DNA of 64,000 nucleotides from Arthrinium phaeospermum. Taxonomy: Eukaryota > Ascomycota > Sordariomycetes > Amphisphaeriales > Apiosporaceae. Positions 1 through 11,884 of the stretch are shown in pieces. The stretch is taken from NCBI GenBank assembly GCA_006503535.1, contig QYRS01000004.1, positions 868,001 through 932,000 of the forward strand, in the 5' to 3' direction. Each line of letters begins with the position of its first letter. Within the stretch, counting starts at the first letter, position 1. Made by a program: the position numbers and the translations under genes. A model generated the notes under the pieces. That model made no database searches, was not told the origin of the DNA, and was given only the letters and a program-made list of their open reading frames with translations.

Positions 1-15
1 TCCTTGCTTCCTCCC

Positions 16-1675
16 TCAAGCCTCGGCCGCCTTGAGCAGGCCCGCCAGGTTGATGCTCTTGGGGCGCTCGATGGGCAGACCCAGGGCGCGATCCCAGATC
101 AGCTGGGCCAGCGGGCCCAGTCCGCGGCTGACACCGAACGTCGCGGTGTAGTACAAGGTCTCATGGAAACCGTAGTGGTGGAACAGGACGCCCGAGCTGG
201 AGTCGACGTTGGGGTACGGGTTCTTGGTCTTGCCGTGCTTCTTCAGCACCTCGGGCGCGACCTCGCTGTTCAGCTTGACCAGCTGGAAGACGGGGTCCTT
301 GGCGATCTCTGGCCGCGACGAGGCGTAGTCCATCAAAGCCTCGAAGCGAGGGTCAGGCTTTCGCAGCACGGCGTGGCCGTAGCCAGGCACCACGCGACCC
401 GAGTTTAGCGTCGACCAGAGGTAGTCGTGAACATCCTTTTGGGAGTAGCTGGTTCCTATCGACTTTTGCATCTGAAGGATCCATCGGAGAACCTCTTGAG
501 CGGCAAGACTAGCGCAGAATATTAGCAATTTCTCAGAAACATTGGGGAAGAACTACGTACCCGTGTAAAGGTCCAGCGAGACCTTGCAAACCGGCACTGT
601 AAGATAGGAAGGGATCGCTGAGGGCGCTTCCGACCAGGTGGGTAGCGTGCGCGGAAACATTTCCGCCTTCGTGATCACCGTGGAGAGCGAGGTAAAGTCT
701 CAGGAGATCTTGGAAGTTCTCATTCTCCTTACCGCCCTTGCCGAGCATGGCGGCGAAGTTGTAGGACCAATCCTGATTGATGTCCACGTCGGCGGGGAGT
801 GCGCCTCCGCCACGGTACGAGTTCTGGTAGATCTTGGCGGCAATCGTAGGCAGCTTGGCCAAGAGGCTGATCACATCGTCGAATGTTGGCTCCCAGTAAT
901 CGGCCTTGTTGATACCCGCCTCGTACGCCTTGGCGAATTTGGAGGTGTAGTTCAGTGCGCTGACGGCAATGGCGAACTGAGTCATGGGGTGAAGGTCGGT
1001 GGGGAAGCCGTCCAGGATCTTGTTGACGAAGTCAGGGAGCACAGCCTGCTCAGCGAGCTCCTTGGAGAACTGTCGGGTCTGGTTCACCGAAGGGACTTGG
1101 CCAGTCAGGAGCAGCCAAAACATGGCTTCGGGCAGCATCTCCGTGCCCGAGCGCCCTTTCGGGAGCTCCTTCTGACAATCCTTGATCGTGCGGCCATGGA
1201 ATCGAATGCCCTCGTCGGCGTCAAGGACGGAACCCTCCCAGACCATAGCTTTCAGGCCTCTGCGTGACAGGGGGTATTAGCATACGCCTCAGTGGGGGCG
1301 GGGTGAGTCTGGAGGGGTCTATATGTACCTCATACCGCCAATGGTGTTCTCAATCTTGACTTCGCCAATGACCTTGTTGCCATTGGCCTTGACCTTCTTC
1401 AGAAGCTCTCGCTTTGCAGGGATGACCTCCTTCAGTGTCGTCTTCAGGTCGGGTTCGGATGTGGAGTAGCATCGCGCCGATGGTATCGCGACGGCGGACA
1501 CAGCCCGGGGCTGGAATGAGACGGTCTTAGCTCACGATACACCAGACTCGATCGCCAAAAGCAGGCCATGGAAGAAAAGCACCAATTATACAACAATACG
1601 CGAATGCTGGTATCTGTTTCAACTTACACGAATAGCGCCCAGCGCTCTTGTGGTTGTTCGTATGTTCATAGCCAT
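16..1675 (-). CDS. mcsA: 2-methylcitrate synthase, mitochondrial
   Basis: Condenses propionyl-CoA with oxaloacetate to 2-methylcitrate in the mitochondrial methylcitrate cycle, which removes toxic propionyl-CoA. Four exons on the minus strand were joined by splice signals and phase: 1675-1628, 1510-1329, 1259-561 and 508-16 (introns 117, 69 and 52 nt), giving 473 aa, close to the usual 465 or so. The first 30 residues are basic and Ser/Thr-rich with no acidic residue, as in a mitochondrial presequence. Citrate-synthase catalytic residues are visible: the His in GDHEGGN (about 273), the His in GYGHAVLRK (about 355) and the Asp in [11 protein letters not shown] (about 412). The sequence from [17 protein letters not shown] onwards matches Aspergillus McsA closely as I remember it, and citrate synthase proper less well. 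The divergent lyase neighbour supports the methylcitrate assignment. The start ATG at 1675 lies in a short first exon. Confidence 0.93.
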
Positions 1676-2558
1676 CTTGACTGTCGGATTGTTTGGGGGA
1701 CCTCGGCTATTGCAGGGTGAAGATGACCAGATGTACGGGCTGATGGAGAATGGGGATGCGAGAAACACCGAATGTATTAAATGTCGACCTCTTGCTTGGT
1801 CTACGGGGGAACAGTCCTACGAGCAAGTAGGAGTCAGGAAGAGAGAATTATTTGACGAGGCGGCTTCGCTCAGAAATTCGGACAAGCAGCAAACAAAAAC
1901 AACAACTTGCATGTCCAATCGACCCATGGATCGGAAGAGCATTTTATCGAGTTTACCGAGCTGTTTGTCACGTCCAATTGGGTGCTGCTGCTTGATGCGA
2001 AGGAGGTTGACCCTGACGTACTACGCAGCGGTGTGGGGTCACAATATGTACCAGCGCACGCATCTTGTGGTAGGAAGGTACGTTCAAGGGCGAACGGGAA
2101 CAGACAGCTTGACTGGAATTAGGGGAGCCCATTGACAGTGACGGAGTGACACAGGCTGACCAGCAGTTCGACGTTAAGCGGGAGGGACCCGCGTTACCCC
2201 GCGGTGAGCCGAGGGTAAGACTGGGGGCTTATCAGGGGCCCATTGGCCAATGACGGGGCGGTAAAGACGGGGTAATTTAGCGGGTATTACCTGGGGAGTT
2301 AGGGGGTTCGGGTTAGCGCTTGTCGTCGGCAGCTGTACCTCCAATATTTCCATTCACCTGCAGTTCCGTCATGTCGTAATACCGAGCCTCGGCCGAACTG
2401 TCGCTGCCAACTGCTTTCTCTGCCTCTGTGTGGCAACCTATTCCAGATCCCTATATTCCCGCACATGCTGGGTTTTGTGTTTTGTTCTACTTTAGCGTCT
2501 TGATTCCCATCCCAACACCCGCATACCCGATCAAGTCGTGACTTAGAGAGAGAACACG
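1676..2558. promoter_or_regulatory. shared divergent promoter of mcsA and the lyase gene
   Basis: This 883 bp stretch separates the two start codons of the methylcitrate-cycle pair and holds no convincing gene. Visible elements are a palindromic double CCAAT box, ATTGGCCAAT, at 2242-2251, and several GGGTAA or reverse TTACCC motifs between about 2190 and 2290. CTGGGG hexamers near 2221 and 2291 fit the CreA consensus SYGGRG. A role in joint induction by propionate, acetate or odd-chain carbon sources and in carbon repression is an inference from these motifs and the pathway. Confidence 0.5.
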
Positions 2559-4367
2559 ATGCTGCGAAGAGCCGTGCTCAGAGCTCCCCGTCGGGTCGCC
2601 CCCACGTTGCGCAAAACATCATCATCAGCCTTGGCCGCCACACGCGCCTTTTCCAGTACCGTGAGCAAGATGTCTCTGCCGCCCGTAGAGCCGCCGCTAT
2701 CCGCCGCCCTCCCCTCCGACTCCTTCCAGCTCCTCCCCGAGTCCTCGAAAGCCGGCGCCGCCGAAGACGCCCTTTACGAGCAGCAGGTCAAAGACGTCGA
2801 AGCCTGGTGGGCGTCGCCGCGGTACGCGGGCATCCGGAGGCCCTACACCGCCGCCGACGTCGTGTCGAAGCGCGGCTCGCAGACCCAGACCTACCCGAGC
2901 TCGGTCATGGCCCGCAAGCTGTTCGACCTGATCCAGCAACGCGCGGCCAAGGGCGAGCCCATCCACACCATGGGCGCCATCGACCCCGTGCAGATGACGC
3001 AGCAGGCCCCGCACCAGGAAGTCCTGTACCTGTCCGGCTGGGCCTGCTCTTCGGTCCTGACCTCGACCAACGAGGTCTCGCCCGACTTCGGCGACTACCC
3101 TTACAATACGGTGCCCAACCAGGTCCAGCGCATGGCCAAGGCCCAGTCCATGCACGACCGGAAGCAGTGGGACCTGCGGCGCAAGATGACCCCCCAAGAA
3201 CGCGCCAGCACGCCCTATGTCGACTACCTGCGGCCCATCATCGCGGATGGTGATACCGGCCACGGCGGTCTGAGCGCCGTCCTCAAGCTCGCCAAGCTGT
3301 TCGCCGAAAACGGCGCGGCGGCCGTGCATTTCGAGGACCAGCTCCATGGCGGCAAGAAGTGCGGCCACTTGGCCGGTAAGGTCCTGGTACCCACGGGCGA
3401 ACACATCAATCGTCTGCTCGCGGCGCGCTTCCAGTGGGATGTCATGGGCACCGAGAACCTCGTCCTAGCCCGCACCGACTCGGAGAGCGGCAAGCTCATA
3501 TCCAGCGACATCGACGTGCGAGACCACGAGTTCATCCTGGGCGTCGCTGAACATGGCCACGTGCCGCTCGCCGAGACGCTGCAGGAGATGGAAGCCGCCG
3601 GCGCGACAGGCGCCGAAATCGACGCCTTCGAGGCCGACTGGGTCAAGAACACCAAGCTCGTCACCTTCGACGAGGCCGCCGTCGCCCACCTCCAGAAACA
3701 CGGCATCCCGCAGGACAAGATCGACAGCGACTACACCGCCGCCGTCGAGGCCGAACCCGACATGGGCATCAACGGGCGGCGCAACATTACCGGCGTGCTC
3801 ACCGGCGAGCCCGTCTACTTCGACTGGGACATTCCGCGCACGCGCGAGGGCTTCTACCACTTCCGCGCCGGCATGCGGGCCGCCACGAAGCGCGCCATCG
3901 CCTTCGGGCCCTACGCCGACCTGCTGTGGGTCGAGACGGGCGACCCCAACGTGCAAGTCGCGACCGACCTCGCCCGCGCCGTGCGCGCCGCCCTGCCCGG
4001 CAAGGGGCTCGTCTACAACCTGAGCCCCTCGTTCAACTGGATGGCGCACGGCTTCACGGACGCGACGCTCAAGTCCTTCATCTGGGACCTGGCGCGCGAG
4101 GGGTTCGTGCTGCAGCTCATCTCGCTCGCCGGGCTGCACAGCACCGCCACCATCACCAACGAGCTGGCCAAGGCCTACAAGGAGGACGGCATGCTCGCTT
4201 ATGTGAATTTGGTCCAGCGCCGCGAGAAGGAGCTCGGCTGCGATGTGCTGACGCACCAGAAGTGGAGCGGGGCGTCGTACATTGACGGGATTCTCGGGGC
4301 GATCCAGAGCGGGAGCAGCGGGAGCCGGAGTATGGGCGAGGGAAATACGGAGGGACAGTTTCACTGA
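2559..4367 (+). CDS. mclA: 2-methylisocitrate lyase, mitochondrial (isocitrate lyase family)
   Basis: Cleaves 2-methylisocitrate to pyruvate and succinate, the last step of the methylcitrate cycle. It is a single 602 aa exon. The N-terminus (about residues 1-37) is Arg/Ser-rich with almost no acidic residues, as in a mitochondrial presequence; glyoxylate-cycle isocitrate lyase is instead peroxisomal or cytosolic. The family signature KKCGH with the catalytic Cys is at 266-270, the metal-site stretch ADGDTGHGG is near 229-237, and [14 protein letters not shown] follows in the C-terminal half. It is divergent from mcsA with a common promoter, which favours methylisocitrate lyase (yeast Icl2 type) over Icl1. 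The start ATG has AACACG before it and in-frame ORF throughout. The alternative, a true isocitrate lyase, is less likely given the presequence and the neighbour. Confidence 0.88.
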   Translation: MLRRAVLRAPRRVAPTLRKTSSSALAATRAFSSTVSKMSLPPVEPPLSAALPSDSFQLLPESSKAGAAEDALYEQQVKDVEAWWASPRYAGIRRPYTAADVVSKRGSQTQTYPSSVMARKLFDLIQQRAAKGEPIHTMGAIDPVQMTQQAPHQEVLYLSGWACSSVLTSTNEVSPDFGDYPYNTVPNQVQRMAKAQSMHDRKQWDLRRKMTPQERASTPYVDYLRPIIADGDTGHGGLSAVLKLAKLFAENGAAAVHFEDQLHGGKKCGHLAGKVLVPTGEHINRLLAARFQWDVMGTENLVLARTDSESGKLISSDIDVRDHEFILGVAEHGHVPLAETLQEMEAAGATGAEIDAFEADWVKNTKLVTFDEAAVAHLQKHGIPQDKIDSDYTAAVEAEPDMGINGRRNITGVLTGEPVYFDWDIPRTREGFYHFRAGMRAATKRAIAFGPYADLLWVETGDPNVQVATDLARAVRAALPGKGLVYNLSPSFNWMAHGFTDATLKSFIWDLAREGFVLQLISLAGLHSTATITNELAKAYKEDGMLAYVNLVQRREKELGCDVLTHQKWSGASYIDGILGAIQSGSSGSRSMGEGNTEGQFH

Positions 4368-4873
4368 ATGCGGCAGGTATAGAAAAGGATGGATCGCCAG
4401 GTTCGGTTATGATCGTGGTAAAGGGGCTTCGGCATGGATCGAAAGTAGCAGCATTGGGTGGCGTTTTGGGAGAGCTTACGTGCTATATTTAACGAATGCA
4501 AACATTTTTCAACCTCATTTCAACAGATTCATGACGCAGCAGGTAGAGCGAGGAAAGCACTTCCATCGGAGTATGCGTGTGTCAAGCATCGTACTATCAT
4601 GCCATGGAGTTCCTTATCTTATCTAGCGAACATTGAAGTTCTCATCGTAAACTCTTCTCGCCCAGTCCACATCCAGCAAAAAGGAAAACGCCATGCTCCG
4701 TTCCATCGGGGAAAATCTAGACGCCTGGTTCCCACCAAGCCGCCGTCCCCAGGATATATGGTCATCAAGCAGAAAGGAAGAGATTCCTAGTCTACATTTC
4801 AGTAAATCATGCATGCATGCCCTGTCAGGGTCTTTCAGTTAAATCAAAGTGCCGGCTTGATCCGGCCGAACCT
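4368..4873. other. convergent 3' region
   Basis: About 500 bp between the stop codons of two converging genes. I see only probable 3' UTR sequence, including a direct ATGCATGC repeat near 4809-4817, and no coding region. Confidence 0.5.
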
Positions 4874-6013
4874 TCAGAGGGAGTCCTTGGAGGCGTTGTT
4901 GGTGGGGGCCGGGGCCGGGGGGCCCTCGGGGGTGACGTAGGCCTTGGTCATGCCGCCGTCGACGACCATGTCGTGGCCGTTGACGAAGCTGGCCTCGTCC
5001 GAGGCCAGGAAGACGACGGCGTGGGCCTGCTCGATGGCCTCGCCGAAGCGGCCGGTGGGGAAGTGGATCTCGCGGCGCAGGCGCTTGGCCTGGTCGTCGC
5101 CGAGCCAGTCCTGCAGCAGGGGCGTGTTGAGGGGCGCCGGGCAGAGCGAGTTGAAGCGGAATCCCTCGCGCGCGTGCACCATGGCGAGCTCGCGCGTCAG
5201 GGCCAGCACCGCGCCCTTGGACGCCGTGTAGGCCAGCTGCGGGGTCGCGGCGCCGGCGAGGGCGACGACGGAGGCCGTGTTGATGACGCTGCCCTTGGTC
5301 TTCTTGTTGCGGCGCAGGGCCTGCACGGCGTGCTTGCAGCCGAACCAGACGCCCTTGACGTTGATGTTCATGGTCAGGTCCCAGATGGCCTCGGGGGTGC
5401 CGATCGCGTCGTCGTCCTTGGCGTGCATGATGCCCGCGTTGTTGAAGATGACGTCGAGGCCGCCCCAGGCGTCGAGCGACTCGATCGCGGCCTGGACGGA
5501 GGATTCCTTGGAGACGTCGCAGATCTGCAATGGCGTGACACGTTAGTATCTGTAATACCATGCCATGCGAAAAGGGGCAAATTGGCTGCTGCCGCGGCCT
5601 GTGGGATGCAAACTTACCACTGTCTCAACGCGGGGGGCGTTGGGGACCAGCTGTGTGACCTTGGCCTTGGCCTTCGCCAGGGCGGGCTCCGAGATATCGG
5701 CCATCAACACGCTGGCCCCCTCCTTGGCGAAGAGGATGCAGGTCTCGAGACCAATGCCACTGTCTGTGGTGTTAGCATGCTTGTGGTTTGTCTGGCTGGT
5801 AATTACACAGCAGTTTCTCGGTGAAGCTTCATTGGTTTCTCTGTCCTGCAGGGGAACCAATTGAGCTGCAGACAGACCCGGCTATCGGGTTGGGGAGCGC
5901 GCGCCATAGGCGGAGCGAAGCTTCGAGGGCGTTGTATGATTGGAGACGGAGACCTACCCGGCGGCACCAGTGATCAAGGCATTCTTGCCAGCAAGACGAC
6001 CTGCGGAGCTCAT
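4874..6013 (-). CDS. short-chain dehydrogenase/reductase (classical SDR)
   Basis: NAD(P)-dependent oxidoreductase of unknown substrate. Three exons on the minus strand: 6013-5958, 5759-5618 and 5524-4874, with introns of 198 and 93 nt and all phases consistent, giving 282 aa. The Rossmann glycine motif TGAAGGIG is at residues 15-22 and spans intron 1. The NNAG motif is at 94-97, catalytic Ser at about 151, and YTASK gives Tyr165 and Lys169. The C-terminus contains SFVNGHDMVVDGGM, the usual SDR end followed by a proline/alanine-rich tail. An Asp (MADIS) after the second strand suggests NAD rather than NADP preference. It converges with the lyase gene, but nothing ties it to the methylcitrate cycle. 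The family is too broad to name a substrate. Confidence 0.88.
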
Positions 6014-7635
6014 TGTTGCTTCTTTGAGTATTCGAATAGATATATTGGGAAAGAGGGTATGCGCAATGTGAAACGATACACGAATGAGTGTTTGCCTGTT
6101 GTGTACGGAAGGAGGGGATGAGTTGAGAAAGTCGGGTTGCTACACAGGTTGAACCAAGTGGCGGGTGATACTTGATTGTATGTTGACTCGTTGCGCTGCG
6201 ATATAGGAGCTTCGTTTGGCGGGGTGGTCCCTTTTCGTGACTACCGGAAACCCAGAAAGAGCGGAGACAAATCTGGATCGGCCATGATAACGTGCCGCCC
6301 TTATCTTGGGATGGCGCCAGTCGAGTCGAGTAGCTGGTAGTACATAGGCCGGTGAGCTGGTCTGAGCTGGTCTGAGCTGGTCTGAGCTGGTCTGAGCTGG
6401 CGTCGGCTGGCGTGCGTTGGCCGGCGTTGGTGATCTTTGAATATCAATACGACTTCATGAATATGCAAATTTGGTAAGCTCTGTATACCTCCATATACGG
6501 AGACGCAGCTGGCTAAGCTTAATACGCAGCGGCGATCCCGCGTCTTGGAACAACACATCACACACCGTTTAACCTTGCAATAACGTGAGTTCCCTGGCTT
6601 GTACATACGAAAACAGGCAATAAACTGCACCAGCAGGGATTGCGACAGCTTGACTCGCTACCTCCATGCGCAGTTAGGTAATAGATAAGCTATCACGAGG
6701 ACTATCAGCTAGGTATCTCCAAGTCTAGCTGCCTAGCAGCCCAGTTGCATACGTAAACCCATTTGGTCTTTCTGAATAGGAGATAGGGGAGGTACATCTT
6801 AATGTCCTCGTAGACGCAAGAGAAGGTATGGGCTATCTACTACTATCTGTTGCGTGGAAGCAGCCAGCAACAGTCAAAGCAAAGCAGACAGCAAGCCCAC
6901 AAGTTGGTCGTGTGCAGTGACGTTGTGCTCTGGACCCCGCCATGGCCAATGCCCCAGAACTGCCCCTCGAGGCCCCTGCATCTGGACAAGGTTGGGCCAC
7001 TTTTAGTGTCTTGTCGTCTCAAGCTGCCTGCCGTTGTGTCTCAATCTTCTGTTCGTCTCAAATCCGAGCAAGTCTTGATGCTATTCTAGGGGTGTCATCT
7101 GGCGATAGCATCATGGATGTTTGTTCTGTCGATCCTCTTCCGTTCCAACCCCTCTTATCGCAGTGGTCGAGTGACCAAGCGACAACGGGCGGGAAAACAA
7201 AGAAATGCGGGATGACCGCCAGGATGACCAGGATTCCTTGGCGATAAAGCGCGCATCCGTTTTACGGGGTAGCTTGGCTTATCACGATGGTGGCCCCACG
7301 TCATCATTTGGACTTTGGAGGCTGGTGGGCTGAACCGCTACACGGCAAACTAACTGTATCCCCTTGGCCAAGTCTCCCACCCTCTTTCAGTGTATTCGTT
7401 CGCTGCAATTGGTGTCGCTTGGTGATTGCTTTCTCCGTTGTCATTCTTGCCAATACCAATACAAACATAGATTTATTGCTTCACCGCGAAAAAGTCGCTC
7501 TCTTCCCCATCCGCTTCTTTCGCAATCGATGCGACAACCCCTCCATTGCAATCGCACCTAGATCTCGAGTTGCTAGAAACTTCAATTCGCCCCAAGCACG
7601 CTTTCTCCGAACCGTGCTCTCGAAAGCCTGCCAAA
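6014..7635. other. intergenic region with promoters and a decamer repeat
   Basis: Lies between the SDR start and the glutamine-synthetase-like start, so it should contain both divergent promoters. Apart from the tandem decamer at 6353-6400 I see only short random ORFs. The stretch from about 7370 to 7635 is pyrimidine-rich, as in a fungal 5' leader. Confidence 0.45.
6353..6400. repeat. perfect tandem decamer TCTGAGCTGG
   Basis: Four exact head-to-tail copies of TCTGAGCTGG occupy 6361-6400, preceded by a partial copy (TGAGCTGG) at 6353-6360. Degenerate GGCTGG and GTTGG units follow to about 6427. It is a minisatellite in the SDR upstream region. Confidence 0.95.
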
Positions 7636-9202
7636 ATGGCTGCACCGCAACAAGAAGTCACGTTGGAGTCGCTGTCGGAGCTCCTCAAAGATGACAACAA
7701 GGTAAAGCTGGCCGGCATCGACGTCGATGGCCAGCTTCGAGGCAAGATTGTCTCCAAGAAGAAGTTCCTCTCCGTCGCCAAGTCCGGCCTTGGCTTCTGC
7801 TCTGTCATCTTCGGCTGGGACATGCATGATCTGCTGTACGCCCAGGAGCTGAAGGTCAGCAACAAGGAAAACGGCTACCACGACATTCTCGCAGAGGTTG
7901 ACCTCAAGAGCTTCCGTCGTATCCCCTGGGAGGACAATGTGCCCTTCTTCCTACTCAACTTCTTGGACCCCGATACCCAGGAGCCCATTTGCGCCGACCC
8001 TAGAGGTCTTCTCAAAGTCCAATTGGACAAGTTGAAGGCCAAGGGCCTGGGTGGCATGGCTGGAGGTTCGTACTTATCCTTCTTGTTCCTACACCGTTGT
8101 GATGCAGTTATACTGACTTCTTCCCCGTCACAGGCGAATTGGAGTTCTTCCAGTACAAGTTGCCCCCGAACGAGACGAGCCCTGCCGCCTTCCTGCAAAA
8201 CAACCCTGCCCACGCCCTTCCGTCACTCACCGAAGGCATGTTCGGATACAGCATTACTAGGCCGGTGCACAACCAAGACTATTACTACGACATATATGAT
8301 ACATGCGCCAAGTTCAACTGCGACATTGAGGGATGGCACACGGAGAGTGGCCCGGGAGTTTTTGAGGCCGCATTGGAATTTGGCGAGGTCAGCGAAATGG
8401 CGGATCGCGTCAGTATGTTCAAATACGTCGTGAAGTCGGTCGCGACCAAGTACAACATTGTGCCGTGTTTCATGGCCAAGCCGAGATCTGGACTGCCTGG
8501 TAACAGTGGCCATGTCCATTTCTCCATTGTGGACAAGGATGGCAAGAACCTCTTCTACCGGGAGACCAAGGACGAGAACGCTCCGTACCCCGATGCTGCA
8601 TACCTGAGTGATATGGGACGGCAATTCCTCGCAGGCTTGATTGAGGGCCTACCTTACGTCATGCCGATGCTTGCGCCGACCATAAACTCTTACAAGCGTC
8701 TGGTGGAGAATTTCTGGGCACCAGTGACGGTCTCATGGGGTCTGGAGCACCGTGCGGCCTCCATCAGGTTAATTTCGCCGCCCACCGCGAAGCCGGGCGC
8801 TACACGGTTCGAACTGCGGGTGCCAGGAGCTGATGCCAACCCTCACTTTGTCATGGCCGCGCTTATGGGCCTGGGATGGCGGGGTATTGAGAAGAAGCTG
8901 GAGCTCAAGACGGCACCGCTGGGCAAGGGCGAGGACGTTGGCAGCGGCTCTGACCAGGGTATCCGACTTGCGAAGAGCTTGAAAGAGGCGACAGACATGT
9001 TTATGGCGAAAGACAGCATCGCGCGCGAGGTGTTTGGAGATGACTTTGTGGACCATTTCGGCGGTACACGGCGCCACGAGATCCGGGTAAGTCTTGAGAT
9101 AACCGCACCGAGTCGCAGACCGAATGCTAATATGCTTCCTTTTAGGTATGGGATGAGGCGGTCACGGAATGGGAGATCAAGCGTTACATCGAGACGGTGT
9201 AA
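7636..9202 (+). CDS. glutamine synthetase-like protein (type I-like / FluG C-terminal clade)
   Basis: ATP-dependent carboxylate-amine ligase fold. Exons 7636-8065, 8134-9086 and 9146-9202 (introns 68 and 59 nt) give 479 aa. The N-terminal beta-grasp region begins with VKLAGIDVDGQLRGK, and the catalytic barrel contains GWHTESGPGVFEAAL, GNSGHVHFS (in the position of the NGSGMHxH motif) and GLEHRAASIR (in the position of the NRxxxIR motif). The Asn-Arg of classical GS is replaced by His-Arg, so glutamine synthesis proper is doubtful. Fungal paralogues of this type are thought to gamma-glutamylate other amines, and the substrate here is unknown. The start has a good context, AAAATGGC. The flanking genes give no pathway clue. 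Confidence 0.85.
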
Positions 9203-10002
9203 ACGGCGACGTACTTCTAGGATACCCACAAGAGGAGTAAGGCGTACGATATATACTGGTTCCGTAGAATGGAATCAGCGACATCTTACTGATCTTGAAA
9301 ATCATTTACCAAGTAATATACGTCCATTTTGACTGAAACCTTGATCAACCCAACACATGTACTGAGTCGTGGTGTGCAGTGTAGTATAAAGGGGAAAATT
9401 AGATCTGCTTTCGCTTGGGATTGGCAATGGAAAAGCCGCATCGCGGCGCCTTCTGTTTCGGGCTCTGCGACTCATGGGCCACCATATAAATTATGCCTCG
9501 ATTGCGGCCCCTTCTATGTGAATGCTGTCAACGTCGCACCAAAATGTTGCGGCTTATCCCGGCTGCTGACTTGCCCGAGGACTGTTCTAAGCCAGAGTTG
9601 CTTCACCACCATCGAGAGAGCTCAAGACTACGGGTGGCAGTGGGTGGGCAATCATTGCTAGCATTCTCACCACAAATAAAGAGTATTGCCCTGGTTTTGC
9701 GTTTTCTCCTGGCGGTATAAAGCGCATACCGTTGCTGTACCCCTGAAGGCAAATGGCATCCAGAAACGGCAACTGTCCCAAAAGGGTAACTGTCCTGATA
9801 GGGCAAGATGCAGTGGGTGCAGCTAGTCCCGCCCGCTGGGAAAGCCGCATGGAGTGTGGTGGGGCCTCCTTTGGCGGCAAGCAAGTCGGTCGTCTAGTCT
9901 AACAAGGCCGCCCGAAGGAAACCATGCGATGTCCTGACTTTGCTAACATTTTGTGGCAGTTGACCAATTCAGCAACTTTCCTATCTTAGAACATTCGGAG
10001 AA
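9203..10002. other. intergenic region, nothing recognised
   Basis: 800 bp between two genes on the same strand. Short overlapping ORFs on both strands show no recognisable domain. The CECC-containing ORF near 9493 was checked as a possible missing zinc cluster and does not fit the spacing. Confidence 0.4.
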
Positions 10003-11884
10003 ATGCCTGAGAAGGGGCGCCTACTGAATTGGCAACCGGGGTTTTCTCTGTCGCGGAAGCCCGCCAAGAAGTCGATAACGCGGAGGAGGAAGAGACAGGG
10101 TGCAGATGCGGTACAGCGGTACGAGTTCATCTGCGAGTACCCTACAGAACCAAGCAATGAAACGAGGGGTTCTGTAAGGAATATTATTCCTTTAGAGACT
10201 GCTTCAGAAGCCTCAGGAGTGGAGGCCTCTCCCGCCATTGGCGAGTTGACGAGCCCTGACAGTCCGACAAGCCCTAATGGCGATGATCCGAGTCTGTTGG
10301 GTGATATCCCATCAGAGGCTGTTATTGGCAAATCGCTGCTTCGGCCCAGTGATCATGCAGATATTGAAGGAAGCGGCATCCGGACTAGCGACTGCTTAGA
10401 AAGACTTTCCCACGAAACGGAGGTCCCGGCAGAGTTCAGGAGGCCTACTACCCCTGGTGTGGACATTACTACCCAGAAGTACGATTACCACATATGGACA
10501 CCGTCCATCATACTCTACAACAGCGTCGCACATCGCTTTGAACCTATTCTCGACCAATGTACGAGTTCCCACATCGTCTTACGTATCGAGACGACGGCGC
10601 ATACTGACAGTTGCAGACAATCAAGAGTTTTGCAAGATCCCATTGACATTTGACCTACAGATAAACCCGTTCCAGTATCGCAAGGGGGCTCGCGCGGAGC
10701 CGCTCTTTCTAGTCCATGCTGCGATGGCTCTGGCTGGTCATCACGTACAAAGCCAATCTACCGAGCATCACCGAGGCACCGCACTCCAACTCCTCCGCGA
10801 AGGCCTCAATACTTCCGGCAACTTGGCATATGTGTACCACATGCTCGATGCCATCGTGATTCTCTTCTCGCTAGATGTATGTTATCACCAATGACTCCTC
10901 GGGCAATTGCCGATCCTCGTCCAACTCAGCTTACCCGTGCGAACTAGGAGACGCAATCGGCCTGGGGAAACTGGAGCACGCATCTCATGGGCGCATATGC
11001 CCTTCTTGAAGCATGTGGTGGGATTCAAGTGTGGACCAAATCGCCTAGAGCAGTGGTGCAGGTGGGTTTATTGATATGGTATGTGAAACCTATTGTACCC
11101 TGAATGATCGTCTCATTCGAACCAGGCTGACCTCACCAGGTGGGATGCGATCACTAGTCTCGTAGCGAGGGAAGACTGCGTTTTCCCTTACGCTTACTTC
11201 GAAGCTGTAACGTCATCAAACATCAGTGATCATGAGTGGGATTACTTCCGACTCTGTGGATGCCCGCTGGAGCTCGTGGGGATAGTCATGCGCCTGGCCA
11301 GACTGAGCGCCGAGAAGAGAAAGTCCTCATCGATGCAGTATGTCAAGTTCGACGGCACCATCATCTCGGACATCGAGAACTCGCTAAATGCCTGGCAACA
11401 CGTCTCACCGCCGACGGCCGACCTGGACGAAAGCTCCATGCACGAGGATATGGACAGCATGCACTGCGCCGAGGCGTGGAGAAACGGCCTGCTCCTGTAC
11501 TTATACCGGGTGTTTCAGTGGGAGCCCGGGAGCCGCGTTCCGGTGCGGGTGGCGCGATTAGCCCGGATCACTGCAGACCACGTCTTCGCCTGTCGCGACG
11601 ACAGCAGCCTGGTGGCCAAGCAGGCCCTGCTGCCCCTTTTCTTCGCGGGCTGCGAGCTGCGCGACGAGTCGACGCGGGGCAAGATAATCCGGCTGTGCTC
11701 GGTCTGGGACGAAGTGACTAGGTACCACATGTTCAGCAGCACGGTGCCCCTGCTGAAAGAGGTCTGGGCGGACCAGGAACAAAGGGGCTTTGATCAGGTG
11801 TGGTGGGGTCGGGTCGTGGATAGGCTGCATGCGGACAATGAGTCTCGCAGTCATCCGTTGCGGATGCGGCTGTGTTTTGGTTGA
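10003..11884 (+). CDS. fungal-specific transcription factor domain protein (Fungal_trans_2 type)
   Basis: Probable nuclear regulator. Exons 10003-10558, 10617-10876, 10948-11078 and 11140-11884 (introns 58, 71 and 61 nt) give 563 aa. The N-terminus is basic (KKSITRRRKRQ), followed by an acidic Ser/Pro-rich stretch to about residue 130. The helical region begins at IPLTFDLQINPF and contains LFLVHAAMALAGHHV, HLMGAYALLEACGG and LLIWWDAITSLVARED, which are hallmarks of the PF11951-type domain. I see no Zn2Cys6 cluster (CxxCxxRKxKC) in frame, so either it lacks one or an upstream exon was missed. The next gene, on the same strand, is a DHA1 transporter, a common regulator/transporter arrangement. 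Confidence 0.78.

Noticed and set aside
2697..4364. Long antisense ORFs within the methylisocitrate lyase gene
   Set aside because: Shadows caused by GC-rich third positions. The sense frame has full-length family similarity.
9493..9720. CECCQRR near 9500 as a missing Zn2Cys6 cluster for the regulator at 10003
   Set aside because: The spacing and the following residues do not fit CxxCxxxxxxC, and no in-phase splice joins it to the regulator.
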